A stretch of 64,000 nt of DNA, from positions 620,001 through 684,000 of the forward strand of contig NZ_WTUZ01000040.1 in the NCBI RefSeq assembly GCF_009882985.1, written 5' to 3'. This stretch comes from Paenibacillus silvestris. Its GTDB lineage: Bacteria; Bacillota; Bacilli; Paenibacillales; NBRC-103111. Positions 1 to 8,033 of this stretch are shown here, one piece after another. Both the position numbers and the translations under genes were made by a program. The notes beneath the pieces were generated by a model. It did not search any database, was not told the origin of the DNA, and worked only from the letters and a program-made list of their open reading frames with translations. Within the stretch, counting starts at the first letter, position 1; every line of letters starts with the position of its first letter.

Positions 1-1231
1 CAATGGCATCCCACGTCTCGAAAGGCCCCAAATCCCAGTTAAATCCCCACTTGAGCGCATTATCGATCTCGACAACAGAATCAGCAATTTCATCTAATTT
101 AGCCGCGGAGTACAGCAGCACTGGCTTCAAAATGTTCCACGCGAGCTCAGAGTATCGGTCTTTGGTACCCAGCAACGCCTTAAGCTTTCCGCTTGTGCCT
201 TTGGCTTGTTTGGCAGCTTCCAGGGAGGCTGCACTAATTTTGCGGCTTGCCGCATACGTCATGCTGTTTAAATCTAACGATTGGATTTCTTTTCCAGATT
301 CACTTTTTACTTTTTTATAAAACCCTTGACCTGTCTTCTCCCCAATCCAACCTTTTTCCACCATAGTCTGTAAAATAGCTGGCGTGTCAAAAACAGCTTT
401 CTCACTCGGATCATCTACAAGTCCAAACACGTTATTCGCGACATGTACAAAAGTGTCCAGACCGACCAAATCCAGCGTTCGGAACGTTGCGCTTTGGGGA
501 CGCCCCATAGCAGGCCCCGTCACTGCATCGACTTCTTCAACGGAATATCCGCTCGCGAGCATTTCACGCAGTGTAACCAGAAGCCCATAAGTGCCAATCC
601 GATTAGCGATAAAATTCGGCGTATCTTTGGCTTGCACGACACCTTTCCCCAGCTTCTTCTCACAAAACTCGGTCATCAAGGAAATAATCGCCGGGTCTGT
701 GTGTTTACTTGGAATGACTTCGAGAAGCTTCATATAGCGAGGCGGATTAAAGAAATGAGTGCCTAAGAAATGCTTTTTAAAGTCATCGCTTGTGTTCTCG
801 ATCATCCCATGAATGGAAATACCGGACGTGTTAGAAGAAACGATCGTCCCCGGCTTCCAAACCTTTTCAATACGGCTTAATAACTGCTGCTTCGCCTGTA
901 AATTTTCCACAATGACTTCAATGATCCAATCCACATGGCTGAGCTTTGCCAAATCATCTTCCAAGTTGCCAGGAGTAATTCGATCGATGAAGGCTTCACT
1001 ATAAAGAGGAGCTGGATTCGTCTTTTTGAGCTTATCCATCGCACTAACCGCCAGACGATTCCGTACTTTCGGATGCTCCAGCGTTAAACCTGCGCTTTCC
1101 TCTTGCGGCAGCAATTGAGATGGCGCCATATCGAGCAATAACACGGGAATGCCTACATTTGCTAGATGGGCAGCTATGCCGGAGCCCATCACACCGGAGC
1201 CGATTACGGCAGCAGTACGAATCTTTGTCAT
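1..1231 (-). CDS. fadN: 3-hydroxyacyl-CoA dehydrogenase FadN (partial, C-terminus outside window)
   Basis: Beta-oxidation enzyme that oxidises L-3-hydroxyacyl-CoA with NAD+; the full-length family also carries an enoyl-CoA hydratase-like part. Only the first 410 codons are visible, about half of the ~790-residue Bacillus protein; the rest lies left of base 1. Seen: an N-terminal Rossmann motif GSGVMGSGIAAHL from residue 11, then the family hallmarks SSNTSGIS, THFFNPPRYMKLLEVIP and PNFIANRIGTYG. The ATG at 1229-1231 is preceded by an AGGAGG-type site. It starts 37 bases after the fadF stop, so the two are probably cotranscribed and under FadR control. fadA and fadE would be expected further left, but that is inference. 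Confidence 0.95.
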   Translation of the reverse strand, partial: MTKIRTAAVIGSGVMGSGIAAHLANVGIPVLLLDMAPSQLLPQEESAGLTLEHPKVRNRLAVSAMDKLKKTNPAPLYSEAFIDRITPGNLEDDLAKLSHVDWIIEVIVENLQAKQQLLSRIEKVWKPGTIVSSNTSGISIHGMIENTSDDFKKHFLGTHFFNPPRYMKLLEVIPSKHTDPAIISLMTEFCEKKLGKGVVQAKDTPNFIANRIGTYGLLVTLREMLASGYSVEEVDAVTGPAMGRPQSATFRTLDLVGLDTFVHVANNVFGLVDDPSEKAVFDTPAILQTMVEKGWIGEKTGQGFYKKVKSESGKEIQSLDLNSMTYAASRKISAASLEAAKQAKGTSGKLKALLGTKDRYSELAWNILKPVLLYSAAKLDEIADSVVEIDNALKWGFNWDLGPFETWDAI

Positions 1232-1268
1232 ATGGATATATCCTCCTACATGAAATTTTCAGTCTGTC

Positions 1269-3302
1269 TTAAGCTGTTCCAAATACCGACATAGCTAGAA
1301 TTTCCGCGATATCTCGCGCTTTGACTCGCTCCTCAACCTCCTTCAGCTTGGTTCCATCCTCCACCATCGTTAAACAATACGGACAGGCCGAAGAGATGAC
1401 CGTCGGATTCACACTCAATAACTGCTCCGTGCGTGCTACATTAACTCGCGTGCCAGCGGTTTCCTCCATCCACATCATGCCGCCTCCGGCACCGCAGCAC
1501 ATGCTGTTTTCACGAGAACGCGGTTGCTCCACCAATACAGCTCCTGGAATAGCACGCAATATGCTGCGTGGTTCCTCATACACCTCGTTGTAGCGGCCCA
1601 GGTAACAAGAATCGTGATACGTGATGCGTTCGTGCACCTCATATTGCGGTTTCAAGCGCCCTTCTTTCACCCATTGATTGAGCAGTTCTGTGTGATGAAA
1701 AATGTCGGCCTCCAGGCCAAATTCCGGGTACTCATTTTTGAATATATGATAGGTGTGCGGGCAGGTCGTTACGATTTTCTGAACCTTATACTTTTGAAAA
1801 GTCGCAATATTGTCGGCACACAGCTGTTGGAAAAGAAATTCATTCCCCATACGACGGGGGGTATCGCCGGAATTTTTCTCCTCATTCCCCAAAATAGCAA
1901 AGGAAATGCCTGCTTCATTCATCAGCTTCACAAAAGCATGCGTAATTTTACGGCTTCGGTTATCATAAGCCCCCATTGAGCCTAGGAAGAATAGATACTC
2001 AAAATCGGGATTTTCCTTCACCGTACGGACGTTCAATTCATTACTCGGATCTACTTCCTTCACCCATTTCACACGGTCATTCCGACTGATTCCCCACGGA
2101 TTCCCTTGACGCTCAATGTTTTGCAGGGCACGCTGTCCGTCATGCGGCATACTGCCTTGCGTCAGAACCAGATGTCTGCGCAGATCTATAATTTTGTCTA
2201 CATGCTCATTGCCGACTGGACATTGATCCTCGCAATTACGGCAGGTGGTGCAAGCCCAGAGCTCCTCCTCCGTGATGACGCCGCCGATCAGCTCCACATC
2301 TAACGGGTTATGCCCGCTATGTGTGGCGAATGCCGCCGCCGGAACCCACGGCGATTTGGACGTGATGGCAGCGCCTTTTTCAGTCAAATGATCGCGCAGC
2401 TTCGTAATGAGATGCATGGGTGAAAGCAGCTTGCCTGTCGTATTCGCAGGGCAAACATTCGTACAGCGACCACACTCTACACAGGAGTAGAAATCGAGCA
2501 TCTGTTTTTGTGTAAAATCCTCGATTTTACCGACACCGAACGATTCTGCCTCCTCATCTTCCAAATCAAGCGAAGCCAGCTTGCCAGTTGGCTCTGTACG
2601 TCGGAGCAAAATATTGATTGGCGCAGTAATAATATGAAAATGCTTCGATTGTGGCACATAGATCAGGAAAGAGAGCAAAATCAGCAAATGCATCCACCAG
2701 CTGGCATAAAACCCTATCGTCGCTCCTGTATGCGAAAGTCCACTAAATATCCCCGCAAAGACCGATGATATAGGCGCATAACCTGAGGCTCCAAGCCCCT
2801 CACGTACCCGTTCAAAACCTCCGCTGACAACGACGGATAACAGGAGGAAAAAGATGAAGAACACAACAATACTAGGCTTCCAGCCCCGCTTGAGACGTTT
2901 AAGCTTTTCAATATAACGACGATAGGTCGCATAACCCATAGCCAGCAGAATAAGTGCAACCGTCACTTCCTGAATGAAGGTGAAATAATCGTATCCGGGG
3001 ACAGGTAACCCACGGCCAATTAATCCTTTTAGAATCAGATCAAGCGCCCCTAGCTGTAAAATAAGAAAGCCATAAAAGATGATGATGTGCATAATGCCGC
3101 TTTTCTTATCCTTCAGCAGCTTCGTCTGGCCAAACACTTGAATGGCGAATTCCTTCAACCGAGCCTTGGCTTCCTTTTTCAAATTCACTGACTTTCCTAA
3201 CTGGATGTACAAATACCGATGGTAGACAATTCGGCCAAATAAGAACAACGCATATCCGGTAACCGCTAGAAACAAGACAAATTGAATGAGTGAACCAATC
3301 AT
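1269..3302 (-). CDS. fadF: Membrane Fe-S oxidoreductase FadF (heterodisulfide reductase-related)
   Basis: Predicted membrane iron-sulfur protein of beta-oxidation, thought to pass electrons from acyl-CoA dehydrogenase/ETF to the quinone pool. Five membrane segments fill residues ~5-217, resembling a nitrate-reductase-gamma-like cytochrome domain. Two ferredoxin-type 4Fe-4S motifs follow: CVECGRCTNVCP (Cys 274, 277, 280, 284) and CTTCRNCEDQCP (Cys 351, 354, 357, 361). The C-terminal half carries two CCG-type cysteine modules, with CPHTYH, DSCYLGR, SMCCGAGGG and ACPYC visible. The 677 residues match the B. subtilis FadF (YwjF) design. The ATG at 3302 has a strong AAGGAGGT site. It lies upstream of fadN and divergent from fadR. 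Confidence 0.93.
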   Translation of the reverse strand: MIGSLIQFVLFLAVTGYALFLFGRIVYHRYLYIQLGKSVNLKKEAKARLKEFAIQVFGQTKLLKDKKSGIMHIIIFYGFLILQLGALDLILKGLIGRGLPVPGYDYFTFIQEVTVALILLAMGYATYRRYIEKLKRLKRGWKPSIVVFFIFFLLLSVVVSGGFERVREGLGASGYAPISSVFAGIFSGLSHTGATIGFYASWWMHLLILLSFLIYVPQSKHFHIITAPINILLRRTEPTGKLASLDLEDEEAESFGVGKIEDFTQKQMLDFYSCVECGRCTNVCPANTTGKLLSPMHLITKLRDHLTEKGAAITSKSPWVPAAAFATHSGHNPLDVELIGGVITEEELWACTTCRNCEDQCPVGNEHVDKIIDLRRHLVLTQGSMPHDGQRALQNIERQGNPWGISRNDRVKWVKEVDPSNELNVRTVKENPDFEYLFFLGSMGAYDNRSRKITHAFVKLMNEAGISFAILGNEEKNSGDTPRRMGNEFLFQQLCADNIATFQKYKVQKIVTTCPHTYHIFKNEYPEFGLEADIFHHTELLNQWVKEGRLKPQYEVHERITYHDSCYLGRYNEVYEEPRSILRAIPGAVLVEQPRSRENSMCCGAGGGMMWMEETAGTRVNVARTEQLLSVNPTVISSACPYCLTMVEDGTKLKEVEERVKARDIAEILAMSVFGTA

Positions 3303-3323
3303 GGAGGACCTCCTTACATAAAA

Positions 3324-3337
3324 AGATAGCGCTTACA
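3324..3337 (-). promoter_or_regulatory. Putative CcpA cre site upstream of fadF
   Basis: The minus strand reads TGTAAGCGCTATCT, matching 13 of 14 positions of the catabolite-responsive element consensus TGWAANCGNTNWCA; only the last base differs. It lies about 22 bases upstream of the fadF start, where bound CcpA would block transcription. Glucose repression of fatty-acid degradation is known in Bacillus; binding here is inferred. Confidence 0.5.
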
Positions 3338-3453
3338 TTGAAAGATCGTAAAAAAGCAAGTTCCATATGACCCTATTTCCAGAGTTGAAAAATGCTTGTT
3401 TGCTTGTGTAAGCCGGCTAACTTTCTTACTTGCTTCTTAGGCTGAATAAGTCG

Positions 3454-3482
3454 TTGACAAGGCGTACTACGTATTTTATGAT
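3454..3482 (+). promoter_or_regulatory. Sigma-A promoter of fadR-etfB-etfA
   Basis: A -35 TTGACA (3454-3459) and a -10 TATGAT (3477-3482) are separated by exactly 17 bases. Transcription would start near 3489, just before the FadR palindrome, so FadR bound there should repress its own operon. Confidence 0.85.
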
Positions 3483-3495
3483 GAAATTACAAAAA

Positions 3496-3513
3496 TGAAT
3501 GAGTATTCATTCA
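3496..3513. promoter_or_regulatory. FadR operator
   Basis: The 18-base palindrome TGAATGAGTATTCATTCA fits the B. subtilis FadR (YsiA) box as I remember it (TGAATGANTANTCATTCA). It starts 13 bases after the fadR -10 box, overlapping the expected start of transcription, and lies between fadR and divergent fadF. FadR normally leaves such sites when long-chain acyl-CoA binds it. This gives autoregulation of fadR-etfBA; control of fadF from ~190 bases away is less certain. Confidence 0.88.
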
Positions 3514-3547
3514 CCGATAATTGTATCTTAACACCGAGGTGATCTCC

Positions 3548-4135
3548 TTGACAAGTAGCAAAAAACCAGACAAGTATTACGCAATTCTCGAAGGCGCTCT
3601 GAAAGTATTCGCAGAGAACGGCTTTCACAAATCGCAAGTATCCCGAATTGCCAAGGAAGCTGGTGTCGCGGACGGAACCATCTATTTATATTTCAAAAAG
3701 AAGGAGGATATTTTGACCAGTTTGTTCCAAGAGAAACTAGGCGAGCTTGTGGAGAAGTTCAACACGGGTGTCAACGAGCAAATGACTGCGAAACAAGCCC
3801 TATATAAAGTTTGTGAAATTCATTTCAGCGAGCTTGAAGGGAATGTCAATCTTGCTTTTCTCACCCAAATTGAGCTGAGACAAAGCGATTTGGAGCTTCG
3901 CAAAGAGATTGGCCTTGCCCTCAAGAGATATATTATCCTGATTGAAAATATACTAGAAAGAGGCAAACAAGACGGGAGCTTTCACGCTGATTTTGATGTA
4001 AAACTCGTACGGCTTCTCATCTTTGGAGGGATGGATGAAGTTGTGACCTCTTGGCTCATCTCCGGGCAAAAGTATTCTTTAACTGCTCAAGTCGGCCCTA
4101 CGGTTAACTTTTTCATGAAAGGCATTGAGGCTTAA
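3548..4135 (+). CDS. fadR: TetR-family fatty-acid degradation regulator FadR
   Basis: Transcriptional repressor of the fad regulon, released by long-chain acyl-CoA. The N-terminal TetR helix-turn-helix is clear: a first helix (residues ~8-25), then QVSRIAKEAGVADGTIYLYF, nearly the same as the Bacillus FadR DNA-binding region. The rest is the all-helical ligand-binding and dimerisation domain. The TTG at 3548 is preferred because GAGGTGATC (3536-3544) places its GAGG 8 bases upstream; this gives 195 residues. An in-frame TTG at 3521 would add nine residues but lacks a ribosome site. The gene is preceded by its own operator and followed 39 bases later by etfB. Unlike B. subtilis, no fadB (enoyl-CoA hydratase) lies between fadR and etfB. 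Confidence 0.93.
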   Translation: MTSSKKPDKYYAILEGALKVFAENGFHKSQVSRIAKEAGVADGTIYLYFKKKEDILTSLFQEKLGELVEKFNTGVNEQMTAKQALYKVCEIHFSELEGNVNLAFLTQIELRQSDLELRKEIGLALKRYIILIENILERGKQDGSFHADFDVKLVRLLIFGGMDEVVTSWLISGQKYSLTAQVGPTVNFFMKGIEA

Positions 4136-4174
4136 GGGTCTGTATAACATGTATATTCAGGAAGGAGCTTGGCT

Positions 4175-4939
4175 ATGGACATTTTTGTATTATTGAAGCA
4201 AACGTTTGATACAGAGGAGAAAATTGTTCTGCAAGCGGGCACTGTTCAAGAGGATGGCGCCAAATTCGTCATTAATCCTTATGATGAATATGCCGTAGAG
4301 CAAGCCATTCAGCTGCGAGATGAATTCGGGGGCAAAGTCACTTTGCTCTCCGTAGGACCAGACAGGACGGCTGAAGCATTGCGCACTGCACTCGCTATGG
4401 GCGCAGATGAGGCTATTCTCATCACCGATGAGCGGATTCAGGGCGATGAATACGAGGTCGCTGAAATCTTAGCCCAATTCTTGCGCGGTCAAGCATTCGA
4501 TCTCGTGCTGGGCGGTAATTTCTCTGTAGACAATGGAGCTGGGCAAGTAGCCATTCGCCTAGCCTCTCTTCTTGATATCCCACATGCTGCTTCCATAACA
4601 AAACTTGAAATCTCTGGTGGCGAAGCTGTTGCTCACCGAGATGCTGAGGGGGACATTGAAGTCATTCAGCTTCCGCTCCCTGCCCTCTTCACCGCCCAGC
4701 AAGGGTTGAATGAGCCTCGTTACCCTTCCCTGCCAGGCATTATGAAAGCGAAGAAAAAGCCGTTCCAGCATTTAACACTGGATGACATTGAAGGCGCCGC
4801 CTCAGGTTCCGCCAAGACGACAAGACTTGAATTAACGCTGCCGCCTGAACGCCAAGCTGGCCGTATTCTCAAAGGCGAACTCGCTCAGCAGGTAACTGAG
4901 CTTGTCCAAGCACTACGCAATGAATCCAAAGTGATTTAA
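4175..4939 (+). CDS. etfB: Electron transfer flavoprotein beta subunit
   Basis: Small subunit of the FAD/AMP-containing electron transfer flavoprotein, which takes electrons from acyl-CoA dehydrogenase. The 254 residues show the ETF-beta pattern: N-terminal DIFVLLKQTFDT, NPYDEYAVEQA, a GADEAILITD segment, and the signature region IRLASLLDIPHAASITKLE followed by LPALFTAQQGLNEPRYPSLPG split across residues ~168-190. The ATG at 4175 has GAAGGAG 7 bases upstream; an upstream TTG at 4169 is less likely. It lies between fadR and etfA as one operon. Confidence 0.95.
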   Translation: MDIFVLLKQTFDTEEKIVLQAGTVQEDGAKFVINPYDEYAVEQAIQLRDEFGGKVTLLSVGPDRTAEALRTALAMGADEAILITDERIQGDEYEVAEILAQFLRGQAFDLVLGGNFSVDNGAGQVAIRLASLLDIPHAASITKLEISGGEAVAHRDAEGDIEVIQLPLPALFTAQQGLNEPRYPSLPGIMKAKKKPFQHLTLDDIEGAASGSAKTTRLELTLPPERQAGRILKGELAQQVTELVQALRNESKVI

Positions 4940-4958
4940 CAAAAGGGAGGCTACGATT

Positions 4959-5942
4959 ATGGCTAAAACATTTCTCGTTGTCGCCGAGGCTCGCGGTGGC
5001 AAGCTGCGTCAAGTATCCTTTGAAGCGTTACGCGCTGCCCAGTTATCTGCTGCTGAAGGTGATAGCATTCATGCTGTACTCATCGGCGGGAGCGGCACCA
5101 AAGCTCTAGCAAGCGAACTGGCTGCATACGGCGCAGAATCCATCTATGTTGTAGAGGACGCTGCTCTAGACAACTACAACTCAGAAGCCTATTTGAGCGC
5201 ATTATTAGCTGTAACTGGCGAGGTAAAGCCAAGTGCATTATATTTCGGCCACACGGCTGCTGGCCGAGATCTGGCACCGCTGGCTGCAGCGAAGCTTGGC
5301 GCCGGCCAGCTGTCGGACGTGACGGCGATCTCGCGCAGCGGCGATCGCGTGGCGTTTACTCGGCCGCTTTACGCTGGCAAAGCCGTTGAGAAGAAAGCGT
5401 TTACCGACCCGGATGGCACATGGGTCGTCACGATTAGACCGAACAACATCGCCCCGCAAGCGCCAGACGCCTCGCGTCAGGCCCCGGTCATCGATGTTGC
5501 CTACCCTGCCCCCTCCCTGCGCAGCATTATTCGGGAGGTGGTCAAAAAAACGTCCGGCACCATCGACTTGGCAGAAGCCAAGATCGTTGTCTCCGGCGGA
5601 CGGGGCGTGCGCAGCGCCGAAGGCTTCCAGCCGCTCGAAGAGCTGGCTGCCGTCTTGGGCGGCGCTGTTGGGGCATCCCGCGGAGCCTGCGACGCGGGCT
5701 ACTGCGAATACGCGATGCAAATCGGCCAAACCGGCAAGGTGGTAACGCCGGAGATCTACATCGCGTGCGGCATTAGCGGCGCCATCCAGCACCTTGCGGG
5801 GATGAGCTCCTCGCGTGTCATCATCGCGATTAACAAGGATGCCGAGGCGCCGATCTTTAAAGTAGCCGACTATGGCATTGTCGGCGATCTGTTCGAGGTT
5901 GTGCCGCTGCTGACCGAGGAGTTCCGGCAGCTGCTGAAGTAG
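4959..5942 (+). CDS. etfA: Electron transfer flavoprotein alpha subunit
   Basis: Large ETF subunit that binds the redox-active FAD and pairs with EtfB. Its 327 residues are typical. The C-terminal FAD domain contains [54 protein letters not shown] and [10 protein letters not shown], all family landmarks. It starts 19 bases after etfB with AAAGGGAGG upstream. The gene is oddly two-toned: roughly the first third has ordinary codon use, while from about 5270 onward it becomes strongly GC-rich with C/G-ending codons, yet the protein stays intact. Confidence 0.96.
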   Translation: MAKTFLVVAEARGGKLRQVSFEALRAAQLSAAEGDSIHAVLIGGSGTKALASELAAYGAESIYVVEDAALDNYNSEAYLSALLAVTGEVKPSALYFGHTAAGRDLAPLAAAKLGAGQLSDVTAISRSGDRVAFTRPLYAGKAVEKKAFTDPDGTWVVTIRPNNIAPQAPDASRQAPVIDVAYPAPSLRSIIREVVKKTSGTIDLAEAKIVVSGGRGVRSAEGFQPLEELAAVLGGAVGASRGACDAGYCEYAMQIGQTGKVVTPEIYIACGISGAIQHLAGMSSSRVIIAINKDAEAPIFKVADYGIVGDLFEVVPLLTEEFRQLLK

Positions 5943-5950
5943 TCGCTCCA

Positions 5951-6132
5951 GGGTAAATAGGGTCCGCTAATAATAGCAAAAACAGCTGATGTGTCGATCT
6001 TAGGGAACTGTGCGCCGCTATTCCTCCGTTTCACGGAGGAATAGCGGCGCATTTTCAGGGCAATTAGGCTCTGCAGTTCCCTCAGATCTTGCATTTCGCT
6101 GTTTTTTGCTTGAATAGCGCCCTCTAGTTCCT
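5951..6132. repeat. Dispersed four-unit palindromic repeat, copy A
   Basis: Four degenerate copies of a unit like GGGAACTAYAGTCCGCTATT. Two read on the plus strand (5951-5972, decayed; 6002-6022) and two on the minus strand (about 6060-6083 and 6113-6132), each pair ~50 bases apart. Shorter matches AGCAAAAACAGC (5976-5987) and GCTGTTTTTTGCT (6099-6111) also face each other. A perfect 19-bp hairpin with a 3-base loop sits inside (6011-6029 with 6033-6051). The same design occurs at 21201-21380 and 54257-54437. There is no T-run, so it is not a clear terminator. Confidence 0.8.
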
Positions 6133-6234
6133 TTTGCTGCACGCTCCTGAAACTCTGCTCTTGTAATCCTCACGTTACTCCAGTAAACTCATCGTACATT
6201 CTCATTTACATTCCAATTGTTAGGAGTCCTCTTT

Positions 6235-6657
6235 ATGTCAATGACACCAACCGAAGTTGTACAACAATTTTTCGCTAAAGCTCGCTCTGGCCTACAACCT
6301 GATGCCGCTTTTGATTACATGGCCGAACACGTGCTGGCCCATCAAATGACAGGAGAAAGCGAAACTACCGTTCCCCGCACACCTGCCAATTATGCTGATC
6401 ACGTCAGAGAAATGATTGCTGCCTATGGTGATTTTCAACTAGTCATTCAAGAAATGATCGCGCAGAACGATCGCGTCTACGTGCGTTGGAAGCAAACCGG
6501 TACACATATTGGCGAAGTGGACGGATTTGCTCCTACAGGCAAAACGATTGTCGAGATCGCAAGCGCTGTTTATCGTATCGAAAACGAACGAATCGTCGAG
6601 TACTGGATTCAGATCGATCGCGAAGGCATCCGCTTGCAGCTTCAGCGGAATGCTTAG
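6235..6657 (+). CDS. SnoaL-like / ester cyclase family protein
   Basis: Small alpha+beta-barrel protein of the NTF2-like superfamily, 140 residues, usual for SnoaL-type proteins. Supporting segments: VVQQFFAKARSG at the start, a central YADHVREMIAAYGDFQLVIQ, RVYVRWKQTGTHIGEVDGFA, the PTGKTIVEIASAVYRIENERI motif split over residues ~101-121, and VEYWIQIDREGI near the end. The family includes cyclases and many proteins of unknown function; the substrate cannot be read here. The ATG at 6235 has TAGGAG 8 bases upstream and is preferred over an upstream TTG at 6217. It stands alone on the plus strand and converges with the hydrolase at 6737. Confidence 0.82.
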   Translation: MSMTPTEVVQQFFAKARSGLQPDAAFDYMAEHVLAHQMTGESETTVPRTPANYADHVREMIAAYGDFQLVIQEMIAQNDRVYVRWKQTGTHIGEVDGFAPTGKTIVEIASAVYRIENERIVEYWIQIDREGIRLQLQRNA

Positions 6658-6668
6658 ATCACTCACAA

Positions 6669-6733
6669 CTAACAAGATCCCCCATCTAATTGCGCGCAGC
6701 AGTGTGTTTGCGTAAATCAATGGGGACTGTTAG
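6669..6733. terminator. Inverted repeat between convergent genes
   Basis: CTAACA...TCCCCCAT (6669-6684) faces ATGGGGA...TGTTAG (6720-6733), forming a long imperfect stem between two converging genes. It could stop transcription from both sides, but no T-run follows either arm. Confidence 0.4.
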
Positions 6734-6736
6734 CTA

Positions 6737-7681
6737 CTAACCAACCTGCTCATCCAGCCATGCTGCCAAATCAGCCATAACTTCCTCACGATTCACTTCG
6801 TTCAGCATTTCATGCCTGCCTCCTGGGTAAAGCTTGCTGCTAACGTTCCGAAGCCCAAGCTCCTCATACATTCGTATGAGCTTCCGCACGCCTTTTCCGT
6901 GTCCGCCCACAGGATCTTCTTCGCCCGAAAAAATATAGAGCGGTATCTCCTTCGGTATCCGCTGAACATGATCTGGGCGATGAATCTCCCTCAATCCCCT
7001 GAAAAAATCCTTGAAAAAACCTGAGGTGAACACCACGCCACAGTAGGGATCAGCCATGTATTTATCCACTTCCACTGGATCTGAGCTTAACCAGTCGAAG
7101 GACGTTCGATTAGGTGCGAATTTTTTATTATACGCGCCAAAAGACAACGATGTTAGCAGTAAACTCCGGTGATGGTCTCCCCGAATGGCTGCTTCAGCAG
7201 CCGCTAGAGCAATTCCAGCGCCCAGAGCAGCTCCTTCACGGCCATTCGATCCAGACAATATGATCCCTTGTACTTGGCTAGGGAATCGGCTGAGGTAGGT
7301 ACCCATGTAAGATTGAGTCAAAAAAGAACCCATACTATGCCCCATCACGAACAAGGGCAGCTTCTCCCGATGCCGCTTATGAATGTGCTCCGTAATTTGA
7401 CCCATCGTCTCGACCATTCGCTGGAAGCTATTCTTTCCAAATTTGCCTACGGCATCCGGCGATCCGGCTGTTCGCCCATGACCCAAATGATCGTTCGCGT
7501 AAACGGCATACCCACTTCTCGTCAGCACCTCAGCTAGTCTCTCATATCTTCCTGCTGTTTCAGCCATACCATGCGCTATTTGTACAAGCCCTTTAATTGT
7601 AACCGCTTCCTCAGGAAGCCATTCGTAGACATAATGATTCACATCCTGATCGTCCCGCCAAATAAAATGCTGCTGTAGCAT
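6737..7681 (-). CDS. Alpha/beta hydrolase, monoacylglycerol-lipase-like (serine aminopeptidase S33 type)
   Basis: Likely cytoplasmic esterase/lipase. The 314-residue protein has the lysophospholipase architecture: oxyanion region QIAHGMAETAGRY (residues ~33-46), NDHLGHGRT, the nucleophile elbow GHSMGS with Ser116, a lid segment rich in Phe/Ser around 180-230, a probable catalytic Asp in SGEEDPVGG, and His in GGRHEML. All three triad positions are present. The substrate is unknown; monoglycerides or lysophospholipids are usual for the family. The ATG at 7681 is preceded by GGAAGGGGG. It is separated from yezD by a terminator, so it probably has its own promoter. Confidence 0.88.
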   Translation of the reverse strand: MLQQHFIWRDDQDVNHYVYEWLPEEAVTIKGLVQIAHGMAETAGRYERLAEVLTRSGYAVYANDHLGHGRTAGSPDAVGKFGKNSFQRMVETMGQITEHIHKRHREKLPLFVMGHSMGSFLTQSYMGTYLSRFPSQVQGIILSGSNGREGAALGAGIALAAAEAAIRGDHHRSLLLTSLSFGAYNKKFAPNRTSFDWLSSDPVEVDKYMADPYCGVVFTSGFFKDFFRGLREIHRPDHVQRIPKEIPLYIFSGEEDPVGGHGKGVRKLIRMYEELGLRNVSSKLYPGGRHEMLNEVNREEVMADLAAWLDEQVG

Positions 7682-7749
7682 AATTATCTGCGCCCCCCTT
7701 CCTAATTTATCTGCTTATATTCTCTTCAGTATACTGCTCTTTCCACATG

Positions 7750-7780
7750 AAAACAGCCCCTTTCCGAAGAAAGCGGGCTG
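7750..7780 (-). terminator. Rho-independent terminator after yezD
   Basis: On the minus strand, CAGCCCGCTTTC, loop TTCG, then GAAAGGGGCTG followed by TTTTC. It ends the hydrolase-yezD transcript. Confidence 0.8.
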
Positions 7781-7802
7781 ATCGGTAATATACGTATAAT
7801 AG

Positions 7803-8012
7803 CTAAACCTTGCTCGTTTGTTTGACTGATTTTACGGCTTGCAGCTGAGACTGTGATTGCGAAGCCGTGTCAAATCGTTTTCTCTCTGTTTTATCAATTT
7901 GCGCAATTTTTCCATCGTGCACGACAATCTGTACCGATCCATATTCTAACCCATTCAACATCTGCTTAATTCGGTCTACCCAAACGTCATCTAACTCTAA
8001 TGGTTTCGCCAT
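7803..8012 (-). CDS. yezD: YezD family protein (DUF2292)
   Basis: A 69-residue soluble protein of the YezD/DUF2292 family, whose biochemical role is unknown but which often sits with sulfur-uptake genes. The family core is visible: a tryptophan-containing helix DDVWVDRIKQMLNGLE, then the strand pair YGSVQIVVHDGKIAQIDKTERKRF split over residues ~24-47, ending in the conserved Glu-Lys/Arg-Arg-Phe. A Gln/Ser/Lys-rich tail of ~20 residues follows. It starts 21 bases after the upstream hydrolase, so the two form one transcript with a terminator behind. The sulfate transporter operon lies ~1.8 kb away on the other strand, matching the family's usual company. Confidence 0.85.
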   Translation of the reverse strand: MAKPLELDDVWVDRIKQMLNGLEYGSVQIVVHDGKIAQIDKTERKRFDTASQSQSQLQAVKSVKQTSKV

Positions 8013-8033
8013 TTCAATTCCTCCGCTTCTTGA

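Noticed and set aside
4235-4771. Reverse-strand 70-residue frame within etfB
   Set aside because: Fully antisense to a well-supported gene and lacks a ribosome site.
5238-5792. 184-residue open frame on the minus strand
   Set aside because: Antisense shadow of the GC-rich part of etfA; low-complexity Arg/Ala/Gly content and no start signal.
5951-6132. CRISPR array or insertion-sequence remnant
   Set aside because: Units alternate in orientation, are only four per copy, and have no spacers, leader, transposase or target-site duplications.
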